Source: Pseudochelatococcus lubricantis (GTDB lineage Bacteria; Pseudomonadota; Alphaproteobacteria; Rhizobiales; Beijerinckiaceae). From it: DNA of 64,000 bases. The stretch covers positions 62,001 to 126,000 of the forward strand of contig NZ_JBHLXC010000007.1 in the NCBI RefSeq assembly GCF_042432495.1, in the 5' to 3' direction. Of this stretch, positions 33,578-42,598 are shown piece by piece; the first letter of the stretch is position 1, and each line of letters begins with the position of its first letter. The notes beneath the pieces were generated by a model. It did no database searches and was not told the origin of the DNA. It saw nothing but the letters and a program-made list of their open reading frames with translations. A program made the translations under genes and the position numbers.

Positions 33578-34522
33578 GGCATCACCCCGTTCGGTTCGTT
33601 GCCCGCTTCGGTTCCCGTGCCGCGTGCAGCCGGATGCGCGGGCATCCCGCCGCCGAGCCGCGTCCGCGCCTTGCGCAGGTCGGCGAAACGCAGGATCGCG
33701 TCCGTCAGATCGTCGCCGGTGGAAAGCTCCAGAACGTCCGTCCCGGCATTCGAGAAGGCGTCGAGCAGGTCTTCTTCCGCCCGTGCCGCCTCGGCCGCGA
33801 AGCGCCTGCGAAAACCCCGGTCGCCGGTGTCGACGACCACCTGTTCGCCGCTTTCGGCATCCTGAAAAACCAGAATTCCGATGTCGGGCAGGGCCGTTTC
33901 CAGCGGATCGAGCAGCCGCACCGCCACCCCCTCGTGGCGCCGGCTCAGCTGATTCAACGCCGCTTCCCAGCCGGGCCGGGAAATGAAGTCGGACACGACG
34001 AAGATCAGCGACCGCCGCCCGATCGCCGCCAGCGCCCGGCCGAGGAACGCGCCGAGATCGGTCCCGGGCGCGCGCGGCAGGCGTGGATGGGCCAGAGTCC
34101 TGTCGAGCAGATGCAGCACGTGCCGCCTGCCGCTGCGCGGCGGGACGATGAAATCGTCGACGCCGTTGTAGAGGATCGCTCCGACCCTGTTGCCCTGCCG
34201 GGTGAAGAGCCGTGCGAGCACGGCCGTGAACTCGCACAGAACCTGCCGCTTGCTGACCTCGCCCGAGCCGAAATCCACCGAAGGGCTGAGGTCGAGCAGA
34301 AACCAGGCCGTGACCTCGCGGTCCTCGTTGAACACACGTACATGCGGCACCTGCGTGCGTGCCGTCACGTTCCAGTCGATGTGGCGCACGTCGTCATAGG
34401 CCTGATATTCGCGCAGGTCCGCCAGATCGAGCCCGAAGCCGCGGAACAGCGTGCGGTAATCGCCCTGCAGCAGCCCGTCGAGCCGCCGGATCACCGTCCA
34501 TTCCAGCCGGCGCAGGACCGGT

Positions 34523-34548
<26 letters not shown>
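33574..34548 (-). CDS. DUF58 domain-containing protein
   Basis: This 324-residue protein carries the DUF58 core REYQAYDDVRHIDWNVTART with VPHVRVFNEDREVTAWFLLD and LSPSVDFGS, the region that resembles a VWA fold. Unlike many DUF58 proteins it lacks N-terminal membrane helices, so it is probably cytoplasmic. It overlaps the MoxR gene by 26 bases and the VWA gene by ATGA, which indicates tight coupling. MoxR-DUF58-VWA trios are widespread and are thought to act as chaperone-like machines for maturation of complexes or stress tolerance. The client here is unknown. Confidence 0.9.
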
Positions 34549-35557
<1,009 letters not shown>

Positions 35558-35576
35558 GGTTCCTGCCGGTCCTGTT

Positions 35577-36620
35577 CTACAGCGGGGATTCTCCGAGTGC
35601 CGAGGCGGCGTTCTCGATAGGCACGGCAAAGCCGATGCCGACGAAGGTCCGCGCGCCGGAAGGGTTCAGAATGGCGGTGACGATACCCACCACCTCGCCG
35701 TCCGCGTTGACCAGCGGCCCGCCGGAGTTGCCGGGGTTGGCTGCGGCGTCGAACTGGATGAGATTGGTGATCGTTCGCCCGTCCCTCCCGGCGAACTGCC
35801 GCCTTAGGCCGGAGACCACCCCGGCGGAGGCCGACGGCCCGATGCCGAAGGGAAAGCCCACGGCCACCACATCGTCGCCGGGCCGCAGATTGGCGGTGGA
35901 GGCCAGCGTCGCCGGCATGAGATCGTCGGGCAGGGTGGAGGGGCGGATGACCGCCAGATCGTTTTCCGGCTGGGCGCCGACGATCGTCGCCTCCGATTCC
36001 GTGCCGTCCCGGAACGTGACCCGGAGCCGCGGGCCGCCGCGGGCAACGTGCAGATTGGTCAGGATCGTGCCCTGATCATCGATGACGACACCTGTGCCGA
36101 TGGCGGTGAACTTCTCGTGGAAATCCCCGCCCGCGTCTTCCTTCGTGTCCGGAGCGGGCGGAGCGTCCGCCCGCGGAGCCTCGCCGCGCCCGGCCTCGTT
36201 CTTTGGCTTCTCGTCCTCCGGCTTCTCGTCTTCCGGATCGAAGCCGTTCACCTGCACCACCGCGCCGATGATCCTGGCATAGGCTACCGAACTCGCCGAT
36301 GGCGGGCGCGGCCGCTCATCCAGCGCGAAATTGACTGCCGCATTCAGTTGCCGCTGGGTGAGACGTTGCGCCGGCGGTTGCAAGGCATGATAGAGGCCGA
36401 CCAGCGCCAGCGTCGTCGCCACGCTGACAGTCACCAGCAGCTTGCCCTGATGGCGGCCGTAAAGCCTGGCCCACCACGCCGCCAGAAGCTGCCGCAGCGC
36501 CGGGCCTTCATCATCGGGAGGCGCGACATAGGCCGGCTCCACGTTTCCAGGCGCGGCCCACGGCATGCTGCCCACGCCGCGCGGCTTGCCGGATTTGCTA
36601 TAGATCGGTCGCCTTTTCAT
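35577..36620 (-). CDS. Membrane-tethered trypsin-like serine protease without PDZ domain
   Basis: This 347-residue protein has a cytoplasmic N-terminus of about 58 residues, one membrane helix (LLVTVSVATTLALVGLYHAL), a charged Pro/Glu/Asp-rich linker (DPEDEKPEDEKPKNEAGRGE) and an HtrA-like protease domain. The triad is His in ILTNLHVARGG, Asp in QPENDLAVIRP and Ser in NPGNSGGPLVNADG, so it appears active in the periplasm. It ends right after the protease fold, with no PDZ domain. It is the first gene of the leftward operon with MoxR, DUF58 and VWA genes. A protease in this otherwise common trio is unusual. Confidence 0.92.
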   Translation of the reverse strand: MKRRPIYSKSGKPRGVGSMPWAAPGNVEPAYVAPPDDEGPALRQLLAAWWARLYGRHQGKLLVTVSVATTLALVGLYHALQPPAQRLTQRQLNAAVNFALDERPRPPSASSVAYARIIGAVVQVNGFDPEDEKPEDEKPKNEAGRGEAPRADAPPAPDTKEDAGGDFHEKFTAIGTGVVIDDQGTILTNLHVARGGPRLRVTFRDGTESEATIVGAQPENDLAVIRPSTLPDDLMPATLASTANLRPGDDVVAVGFPFGIGPSASAGVVSGLRRQFAGRDGRTITNLIQFDAAANPGNSGGPLVNADGEVVGIVTAILNPSGARTFVGIGFAVPIENAASALGESPL

Positions 36621-37124
36621 GGCCGGGTCCCCTTATCGCTCTGAAAGTCGGGTGCCCTGAATGCGTCGTATGAGCGCAATACAAGTAAGCTAGAGTCGAA
36701 AGGCTCCTCTGCCAATAGAAAATACCGCAATTTGCGCAGTGCTCTCCTAAATGTGAGAGGCGCGTTACATGCGTGTTTTTTGAACAGCGTGCTGTTTATT
36801 CAATCATTTTCGGGCATGCTGTCGTCTCGTCGGAGAAGGCGGGTCTGAGCGATTGACCGGAGCCCGTCGCCGGGCCACATGACATGAAAGCGACCGCCGA
36901 ATCCGGTTTGCCATCTTACTGTCAAAGAACGATCAAATTGACATAATCGGATCAAAAAAGCGCGGCCTCCAGCTTGTTCGGCCCGCCTTTTGTTGACAGG
37001 AGTTGCCCCTTCTTCAACTAGTGGCCGCTGTAGCGCTTGGCGGAGAAGGCTTTTTCTTCCTTCCATCCCCTGTTCCGGCGGGGGGCGCCCCCCGCAGCGA
37101 GATCGTAACCGATGTGAGGCGGCT
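36621..37124. other. 504-base intergenic region, AT-richer than its surroundings
   Basis: No convincing gene lies here. The part from about 36650 to 36990 is clearly AT-richer than the neighbours and holds short dyads such as CTCTC..GAGAG near 36750 and an ATTGACATAATC stretch near 36935 that could be promoter-like. Near its right end is an 18-base perfect palindrome (37078-37095, GCGGGGGGC/GCCCCCCGC), 30 bases before the M10-like gene. Confidence 0.6.
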
Positions 37125-37619
37125 ATGGCGGATTTCAATCTGTTGGAGGGGAGTGACTGGGAGACGAAGCTCTCCAGCAGCCACGTGACCTACGCCCTCG
37201 TGCCGGAAAGCACGGCCGCCGGCAGCGCCGGGTATAAAACCGCCGAATGGAGCGCCTACCAGAAAAGCCGGGTCGCCGAGGCGCTGGCGCTGTTTTCGGC
37301 CGCGACCAATCTGACATTTGAACTCGTCGAGGACGACCAGAACGCAATCTTCCGTCTTGCGCTGACCGACGAAACGCACTTCACCGATCTGGAACCGTTC
37401 CACGTACCCGGCGGCGAGGACGACGGTCCCGGCATCCTTGGCAACGGCTTCCAGACCGATACACTGAACGACATCGCGCGCATGGCCTTCAGGGACTTTA
37501 CCCCGGCACCCGATGCGATCGCCGGAATGGCGGAGCTGTACCCGGTTGCCTTCGGCAGGGCGTCCGAGCCCTCGGGACCGACCAGCCAGAGCAACACCGT
37601 CAACAAGGACGCGGCGTAG
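37125..37619 (+). CDS. Short protein resembling the N-terminal part of M10/serralysin-type proteins, no zinc motif
   Basis: This 164-residue acidic protein starts at an ATG with the ribosome site AGGCGG. SSSHVTYALVPES, KTAEWSAYQKSRVAEALALF and SAATNLTFELVEDDQ resemble the first third of serralysin-type catalytic domains, where a strand precedes a helix of the 'V..AL..W' kind. The HExxHxxGxxH zinc site, the RTX repeats and the C-terminus are missing, and the last residues look like a loose tail (GPTSQSNTVNKDAA). There is no signal peptide. It may be a gene fragment, an inhibitor-like decoy or an unrelated family. The resemblance is by eye and modest. Confidence 0.6.
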   Translation: MADFNLLEGSDWETKLSSSHVTYALVPESTAAGSAGYKTAEWSAYQKSRVAEALALFSAATNLTFELVEDDQNAIFRLALTDETHFTDLEPFHVPGGEDDGPGILGNGFQTDTLNDIARMAFRDFTPAPDAIAGMAELYPVAFGRASEPSGPTSQSNTVNKDAA

Positions 37620-37950
37620 TTCGTCGCCTCCGGCGAGATCGCCGGCCGACCTTCCGCGCAGAAACAGGCGCGTTTTCGACAACACGATTGTTTCATGACA
37701 ATGGGCTGCCGTTCATCCGGGCGGCCGACGGATCGCCTTTGTGCGGGAATCCTGACAAGTGATGTCAGAGCCGCAGGCTTTATCGGTTCCGGCTGGGCAG
37801 TATCCTCTTTCGCACGCGGATGGCCGGGAAACCGGGCTGCGCGGCCGGTAGACGGGGTGTCCGACGCCACGACTGCAACTGTCATTTTCTGACGATTATA
37901 TACTGACAGTCAACCGGTGCGCTGACGTTCACATCGGGAAAGGGCGATCG
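37620..37950. other. Intergenic region with remnants of an AraC regulator N-terminus
   Basis: No intact gene is seen. In frame with the AraC gene downstream, bases 37852-37950 read as FSDDYILTVNRCADVHIGKG-type sequence without a start codon, and a TAG at 37849-37851 blocks further extension. Before that stop the frame again reads MSEPQALSVPAGQYPLSHAD from ATG 37762. Inverted arms ACTGTCA (37878-37884) and TGACAGT (37904-37910) lie inside. Confidence 0.5.
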
Positions 37951-38517
37951 GTGCGACTTCTGAACGACATGCCGGACGGGGAGTTCAACGAGGGCACCTT
38001 CGAGCTTCGTCTGCCCGGGCCAGGCCGCGCCGACGACCGGGCGCAGGCACTCGCCCGGCTGGTCGCCAGCGGGGTGGATAAGGACGATCCCGCCGGTGAA
38101 GCGTGCGCCGATTCGTTCATCGCCATCTTCTCCGTCCATCTGCTGCGCAAGCATCCGTCCGTGAAGGATCCGGGGCCTAGCCAGTTCAGCGGCGGGCTGT
38201 CGCCGGGCACGTGGCGGCGGGTCAATGACTTCATACACAGCCATCTGGGCGAGGCCCTGTCGCTGCAGCGCATGGCGGCCGTTGCCCGGCTGTCGTCCAG
38301 CCACTTCGCACGGGCGTTCAGGGAAAGCACGGGGAACTCTCCGCATCGGTATGTGGTCGCCTGCCGTCTGGCCCGCGCCCGCAAGTTGATCATCGACACG
38401 TTCATGCCGCTGGCCGAGGTGGCGAAGGCGTGCGGATTCTCCAGCAACAGCCATCTGACGGCGACGATGAGACAGGCCTGGGGCGTGACGCCGACGGACC
38501 TTCGAAGGCAGCGATAA
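37951..38517 (+). CDS. AraC-family regulator, N-terminally shortened
   Basis: This 188-residue reading from a GTG start encodes a complete C-terminal AraC DNA-binding domain: HSHLGEALSLQRMAAVARLS, then SHFARAFRESTGNSPHRYVV, CRLARARKLI, and the second helix-turn-helix AEVAKACGFSSNSHLTATMR. Only part of the usual N-terminal sensor domain remains, against about 300 residues for full-length relatives. Sensor-like sequence continues upstream in frame but is closed by a TAG at 37849. It may be a short functional regulator or a decaying gene. It is convergent with the DUF4105 gene. Confidence 0.75.
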   Translation: MRLLNDMPDGEFNEGTFELRLPGPGRADDRAQALARLVASGVDKDDPAGEACADSFIAIFSVHLLRKHPSVKDPGPSQFSGGLSPGTWRRVNDFIHSHLGEALSLQRMAAVARLSSSHFARAFRESTGNSPHRYVVACRLARARKLIIDTFMPLAEVAKACGFSSNSHLTATMRQAWGVTPTDLRRQR

Positions 38518-38573
38518 CATCGCTTCGCGATGCGCACGGCCCGCCGGGAAGCGGCCCGCCTGCGCGGCAGGTG

Positions 38574-39605
38574 TCAGATGCCGGCCGCCCCAATCTTCCG
38601 GCTGCCGGGAAGGCCGTTCCGCAGGTTGGCGCTCCAGACCTCGTCGGAGGAAAAATTCCACGGCGGCGGAACGCCGTCGCGCACCCGGTGCATGTCGCGC
38701 AGCTCCGCCGCCGGCATGCCGTCGTCCACCAGCCCCAGTTGCTGGAACAGGCTCAGCGCATAGCCGGGAACCCACCGCCGCACGTCATGCCACGGAACGG
38801 GCAGGAAGCTATCCGGAGCGAGGTTCATGAGCGTGGTCATGCAGCTTTCGCGGAGCGTCGAATAGAAGCGCGGGCGCTCGTGAAGCTCGTTGACGAACGT
38901 CAGCAGGCGGGTGAAATACGCGCGAATGGCCTCCGGGCTCGCGTGCATGGGGTAGATTTGAAGCTCGTCGGGAGGCGTCCGGGCGAGCCGCTGCCAGAGC
39001 AGATCGCGCTCGGTCGCGAGTTCGGCGAAGAGCTGTTCGTGCCGGAAAAGGCCGGCGAGCGGATCGAACCGGCCGCCTTTGACGCGCCGTGCCTCCATCG
39101 ACACGACGACATGCCGTCCATCCGCAAAGCCGAAGGACAGCATGACGTGCGCCAGCGCCTTCACCGCGCCGAAGGGCTGGATGATCAGGTCAACGCCGTC
39201 GAGCTGCGAGAGATCGAAGGTGGCCGTGGTCCAGCGCACGTCCGACTCCTCGCCGGGACGATGGACCGCGTCCCTGAAATTGAAGATGGTCGCGCGGTTT
39301 CCCTCGATGACGGCGTGGGCGGTCCTGCTCTGGAGATCGACCCAGTCACGCTCGACGGGCTCCTTGGCGAGAAAGGCGGCCGTGAGAAGCGCGATGCTCC
39401 CCAGCGCAGCCGCCCGCCGGGACCGGCGCCACGCGCCGGGAGCGAACCACAGGGCGAGGATGGCGATGGGGAACAGCCAGCTACCCGCACTCCGCAGCCA
39501 CTCAGGCCACGGAAGCCAGTAATGGATTGCCAGCGCGCCATAAAGGCTCGCTGCCGTGACGAGCACGCCGAGCGCGATATTGGCGGTTCGGGCCAGCAAT
39601 CCCAT
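38574..39605 (-). CDS. DUF4105 / Lnb-type membrane protein
   Basis: This 343-residue protein has two or three N-terminal membrane helices (NIALGVLVTAASLYGALAIH, LFPIAILALWFAPGAW, ALGSIALLTAAFLA). A periplasmic DUF4105 domain follows, now linked to Lnb-type lipoprotein N-acyltransferases. Family features are IEGNRATIFNFRDAVHR, GVDLIIQPFGAVKALAHVML (conserved His), SFGFADGRHVVVSMEARR, LAGLFRHEQLFAELATERDL and RFYSTLRESCMTTLMNL with the conserved Cys. ATG 39605 is chosen for its AGGGGAA ribosome site. The enzymatic role in this organism is inference, since alphaproteobacteria normally use Lnt. Confidence 0.85.
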   Translation of the reverse strand: MGLLARTANIALGVLVTAASLYGALAIHYWLPWPEWLRSAGSWLFPIAILALWFAPGAWRRSRRAAALGSIALLTAAFLAKEPVERDWVDLQSRTAHAVIEGNRATIFNFRDAVHRPGEESDVRWTTATFDLSQLDGVDLIIQPFGAVKALAHVMLSFGFADGRHVVVSMEARRVKGGRFDPLAGLFRHEQLFAELATERDLLWQRLARTPPDELQIYPMHASPEAIRAYFTRLLTFVNELHERPRFYSTLRESCMTTLMNLAPDSFLPVPWHDVRRWVPGYALSLFQQLGLVDDGMPAAELRDMHRVRDGVPPPWNFSSDEVWSANLRNGLPGSRKIGAAGI

Positions 39606-39827
39606 CGGGTTCCCCTGTTGCTGCGCGCTGCGCCCCCGTCTCCCGGACGTCGGCACGGCTCATGCGGTGCAGACATTCGCCGTACAGACATTTGAAGCCA
39701 TTTTCGTGACATGTCCATCGCCGGCGGATCCTTCCGGCAGATCCTTCCGGCAAGCGTCTCCGGCGAGTGCGGCTGTCCGCGTCCGAGGGGAAGCGGTTTT
39801 TCGGACGCCGCACCAGCCGGATGGCGG

Positions 39828-41981
39828 TCAGTACGAGGCGAACCTGACCGTCAGCGCGCCCTTGGCGGTCAGGCCGGCGCCTGCCTGGGAGTGGCGATAC
39901 TCGGTGTATTGCTGGTCGAACAGGTTCTGGACGGAGAAGTCCGCCCGGACGTTCTCGTTGTACGCATAGGAGGCGAACACGTCGACGAGATGGTAGGCCT
40001 CGCTGGGCGTCGATCCGCTTTTCTTGGCCGCAAAGTATGTCCAGCGCGCGCCGACGGTGAGCTTGTCGTCGAAGAAGCGCAGGCCGACGGTGGAGCCGAT
40101 CCGGGCGGGCGGTGCCGATGCGAGCGGGAGGTTTTCCGTGCGGTTCTTGCCGTTCGTCCGCGCGGCCGCGAGCGTGATGAAGCCGCCGCCCCAGTCGTAG
40201 GCCGCCTCCAGTTCCGCGCCCTCAAGCCTGGCCTTGGCGATGTTCTGGTACTGCTGGTCGTACAGCGGGATGCACAGCCGTGGCGAGTAGCGGCACACGC
40301 TTGCCGGCATGCCGGGAATCACGGGCGTGAGCTGCGGGGCGCCCACATCGACCATATCGATGTAATCGTCGACGTCGTTACGGTAGACGTTGATCTTGCC
40401 GCGCACCTTGTCGCCGGTCTTCAGCACGTCGTCATAGGAGATATTGACGCCGCCCTCGATATTGTGCGCCGTTTCGGGCTTCAGGTCCGGGTTGGGCAGG
40501 ATGTCGAACGCCGGGAAGGGGTGCGTGCCGCTGATGAGCGTTTCGCTGATCGATGGCGCCCTGTAGCCTTCGGCGTAAGTGGCATAGAGTTCGATGCCCT
40601 GCACGGGCGTCACGCCGACGGTGATCTTGGGCGAAACCCTGTCGCCGCTGCTGCTGAACCCGTTCCCGTCGAGATCGTAGGAATCGAAACGCAGGGCACC
40701 GATGACGCGCAGCCAGTCGTTGTAGCGCAGCTCGTCCTGGATGAAGCCGCCGAAGAGGTTGCGCTTGCCGCCCGGCGTGAAGGCCGAACCGAAGCCGCCG
40801 GCCTGATCGGTGACCGTCACATCGTCCCACACGCCGTCGACGCCGAATGTCAGCGCGTGGTCGATCGGGCCGGTCGAGAAACGGGCGGTGTTGTGGATGT
40901 CGATGCCGTATGTCCCGAGGTCGAACGTGCGCCGCGATCCCGCATCCGCGTCGAACTGCTGGAAGGTGGAACTCGGCGAGAGGATCCGCTGCTCGTTCTT
41001 CGTCGCGGCGTAGTAGCCGCGCACGGACAGGTCGAGCCACGGAACGTCCGGGCGGGAGAACGTGTAGCCCAGCGTGTAGGTGCCGCTGGTGACGTGACTC
41101 CTGAACACCGTCGAGCTGCCGTTCTCGAACGTGTAATCCTGATAGAGCGCGGTGCCCGAGACGGTGTGGCCCTCCGCCGGGCGCACGTTGAACTTGAACA
41201 GGCCGGCGGAGAGGTCGGAGCCGGTCCTGTCGATGCGGTTGCCGTCGCCGTCGTTGTAGGGGCGCTTGTCGCGGAACACGAACTGGCCGTAGACATCCGC
41301 CGCCGTGCCGATGCGGAACCCGCCGGCTGTGCTGCTCAGGAAGCCCGAGCCGTTGGAGCCGTAGCCCGTCTTCTGCTCCGCGCCGTAGCGTTCGTTCTCG
41401 CGCAGAAGGTCGTCGATGCCGCGGGTGGTGAACGACGCCACACCGCCGATGGCGCCCGAACCGTAGATGTTTGAGACCGGTCCGCGGACGATATCCACGC
41501 TGCCGATCAGTTCCGGGTCCAGATAGAAAACACCGTTGGCGCCGTGGCCGCTGGTCTGGAAGTTCTGCCGCGCACCGTCGACGAGCACGTTCACGCGGCC
41601 GAAGTCCTGCAGGCCGCGGATGTTGATGGCCTGCGCCGGGTCGTCCTGGGAAAGCTGCACGGTGACGCCCGGCACGTTGCGCAGCAGCTCGCTGACCGAG
41701 CCGGACTGCTGCAGGGCGATGTCGTCGCGCGTCACCACGCTGGCACCGGCGAGCGTATCGACAAGGCGCTCGCGGGTGCGTGTCGCCACCACCGTCACGG
41801 TATCGAGCACGAGCGGCGTACCGACGTCCTGTTCGTCCACGGCGGCAGCGGGGGCGGCCGCTCCGGAGGTGTTGCGGGAGGCGTTCGTCTGCGCGTCGGC
41901 CCGCACGGACAGGGCGGCCATCGACACGGTCGCAAGCAGGGAAACTGCGGCAACGCGCAGCATGAAAACGGGTGAAGCCAT
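39828..41981 (-). CDS. TonB-dependent heme/hemoglobin receptor
   Basis: This 717-residue outer-membrane receptor has a signal peptide (LRVAAVSLLATVSMAALSVR, cleavage near ADA-QT), a TonB box-like DTVTVVATR, and a plug domain with SVSELLRNVPGVTVQLS, AINIRGLQDFGRVNVLVDGA and GPVSNIYGSGAIGG. The barrel contains YAEGYRAPSISETLISG and NPDLKPETAHNIEGG, the FRAP/NPDL-like region of heme receptors. It ends in the aromatic TVRFASY typical of outer-membrane barrels. ATG 41981 is used and an upstream TTG is rejected. It is divergent from an hmuP gene, so iron- and heme-regulated heme uptake is likely. The other heme uptake genes are not in the window. Confidence 0.92.
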   Translation of the reverse strand: MASPVFMLRVAAVSLLATVSMAALSVRADAQTNASRNTSGAAAPAAAVDEQDVGTPLVLDTVTVVATRTRERLVDTLAGASVVTRDDIALQQSGSVSELLRNVPGVTVQLSQDDPAQAINIRGLQDFGRVNVLVDGARQNFQTSGHGANGVFYLDPELIGSVDIVRGPVSNIYGSGAIGGVASFTTRGIDDLLRENERYGAEQKTGYGSNGSGFLSSTAGGFRIGTAADVYGQFVFRDKRPYNDGDGNRIDRTGSDLSAGLFKFNVRPAEGHTVSGTALYQDYTFENGSSTVFRSHVTSGTYTLGYTFSRPDVPWLDLSVRGYYAATKNEQRILSPSSTFQQFDADAGSRRTFDLGTYGIDIHNTARFSTGPIDHALTFGVDGVWDDVTVTDQAGGFGSAFTPGGKRNLFGGFIQDELRYNDWLRVIGALRFDSYDLDGNGFSSSGDRVSPKITVGVTPVQGIELYATYAEGYRAPSISETLISGTHPFPAFDILPNPDLKPETAHNIEGGVNISYDDVLKTGDKVRGKINVYRNDVDDYIDMVDVGAPQLTPVIPGMPASVCRYSPRLCIPLYDQQYQNIAKARLEGAELEAAYDWGGGFITLAAARTNGKNRTENLPLASAPPARIGSTVGLRFFDDKLTVGARWTYFAAKKSGSTPSEAYHLVDVFASYAYNENVRADFSVQNLFDQQYTEYRHSQAGAGLTAKGALTVRFASY

Positions 41982-42124
41982 CGGCAAGGCCTTCTTGATG
42001 AAGGGATTGTTGATTGAGGTTGTGCGGGGCGGCTGGCTGGCGGAGCGGAATCCACGCTGGCTTGCGATGACCTCGTCAAATATATCGTTTATTGTTATGC
42101 AATAGCTAAGTCAATTACACGCGA

Positions 42125-42162
42125 TTTGTTTGGAATTCTTATAATAAAAATATCCAAACAAA
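42125..42162. promoter_or_regulatory. Inverted repeat in the receptor/hmuP divergent promoter
   Basis: TTTGTTTGGA (42125-42134) and TCCAAACAAA (42153-42162) are perfect complements around an 18-base AT-rich centre that contains TATAAT. It lies in the AT-rich gap between two iron-related genes. It may be an operator for an iron regulator or a leader hairpin of hmuP. It does not match the Irr box TTTAGAA-N-TTCTAAA. Confidence 0.45.
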
Positions 42163-42201
42163 CATTGCAGAAGCTCGTAGAATGGAAATGTTATAGATAA
42201 A

Positions 42202-42426
42202 ATGACCAGAGAAGAAGCCGGCATTAAGCTTGAGGCGGAGCATGAAGACGATGTTCTTGCGGCGCGGCAGCCGCACGGGCCGCAACCTGTGCCGCAGCCC
42301 GATCCGCCCGCCGAACGGGATTTGCGCGACATCATGGGAGATGCCCGGGAAGTTCTTCTGGTTCACAACGGAGAGCGGTACAGGCTGCGCATCACATCGC
42401 GCGGCAAGCTCATCCTGACGAAGTGA
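42202..42426 (+). CDS. hmuP: Hemin uptake protein HemP/HmuP
   Basis: This small 74-residue protein has the HemP core at its C-terminus: DAREVLLVHNGERYRLRITS and RGKLILTK. The N-terminal half is a low-complexity Pro/Glu linker (PHGPQPVPQPDPPAERD), longer than in many homologues. In rhizobia HmuP is a co-activator needed for full expression of heme transport genes, working with Irr. It is divergent from the heme receptor gene, its expected target. The ribosome site is weak. Confidence 0.9.
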   Translation: MTREEAGIKLEAEHEDDVLAARQPHGPQPVPQPDPPAERDLRDIMGDAREVLLVHNGERYRLRITSRGKLILTK

Positions 42427-42569
42427 GCAGCGCACGCAGGCGCAAGCGTGTCTGCCGGGCGCCCGGCGCATCGCCGGCGGTTTCCGGGCCGGCGGCTATC
42501 CGGCCCTGTCTCACGGCATCGAGCGGCGGACGGAGAACCGGAGCCTCACCGCCGCCCTGTCTTGTTACC

Positions 42570-42598
42570 GACGCATGATCTTTTCGGGATCGTGCGTC
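42570..42598 (-). terminator. Hairpin at the end of the acyl-CoA synthetase gene
   Basis: GACGCATGATC (42570-42580) pairs with GATCGTGCGTC (42588-42598) with one wobble, around TTTTCGG. It overlaps the stop codon of the leftward acyl-CoA synthetase gene. No T-run follows in that direction. Confidence 0.45.

Noticed and set aside
37078..37095. The GCGGGGGGC/GCCCCCCGC palindrome as a terminator
   Set aside because: It has no loop and no T-run, and lies 30 bases upstream of a gene start, not after one. It may only be a GC-rich leader structure.
42125..42162. The TTTGTTTGGA inverted repeat as an Irr (ICE) box
   Set aside because: The Irr consensus TTTAGAA-N-TTCTAAA is not matched, and the 18-base separation of the arms is wrong for that element.
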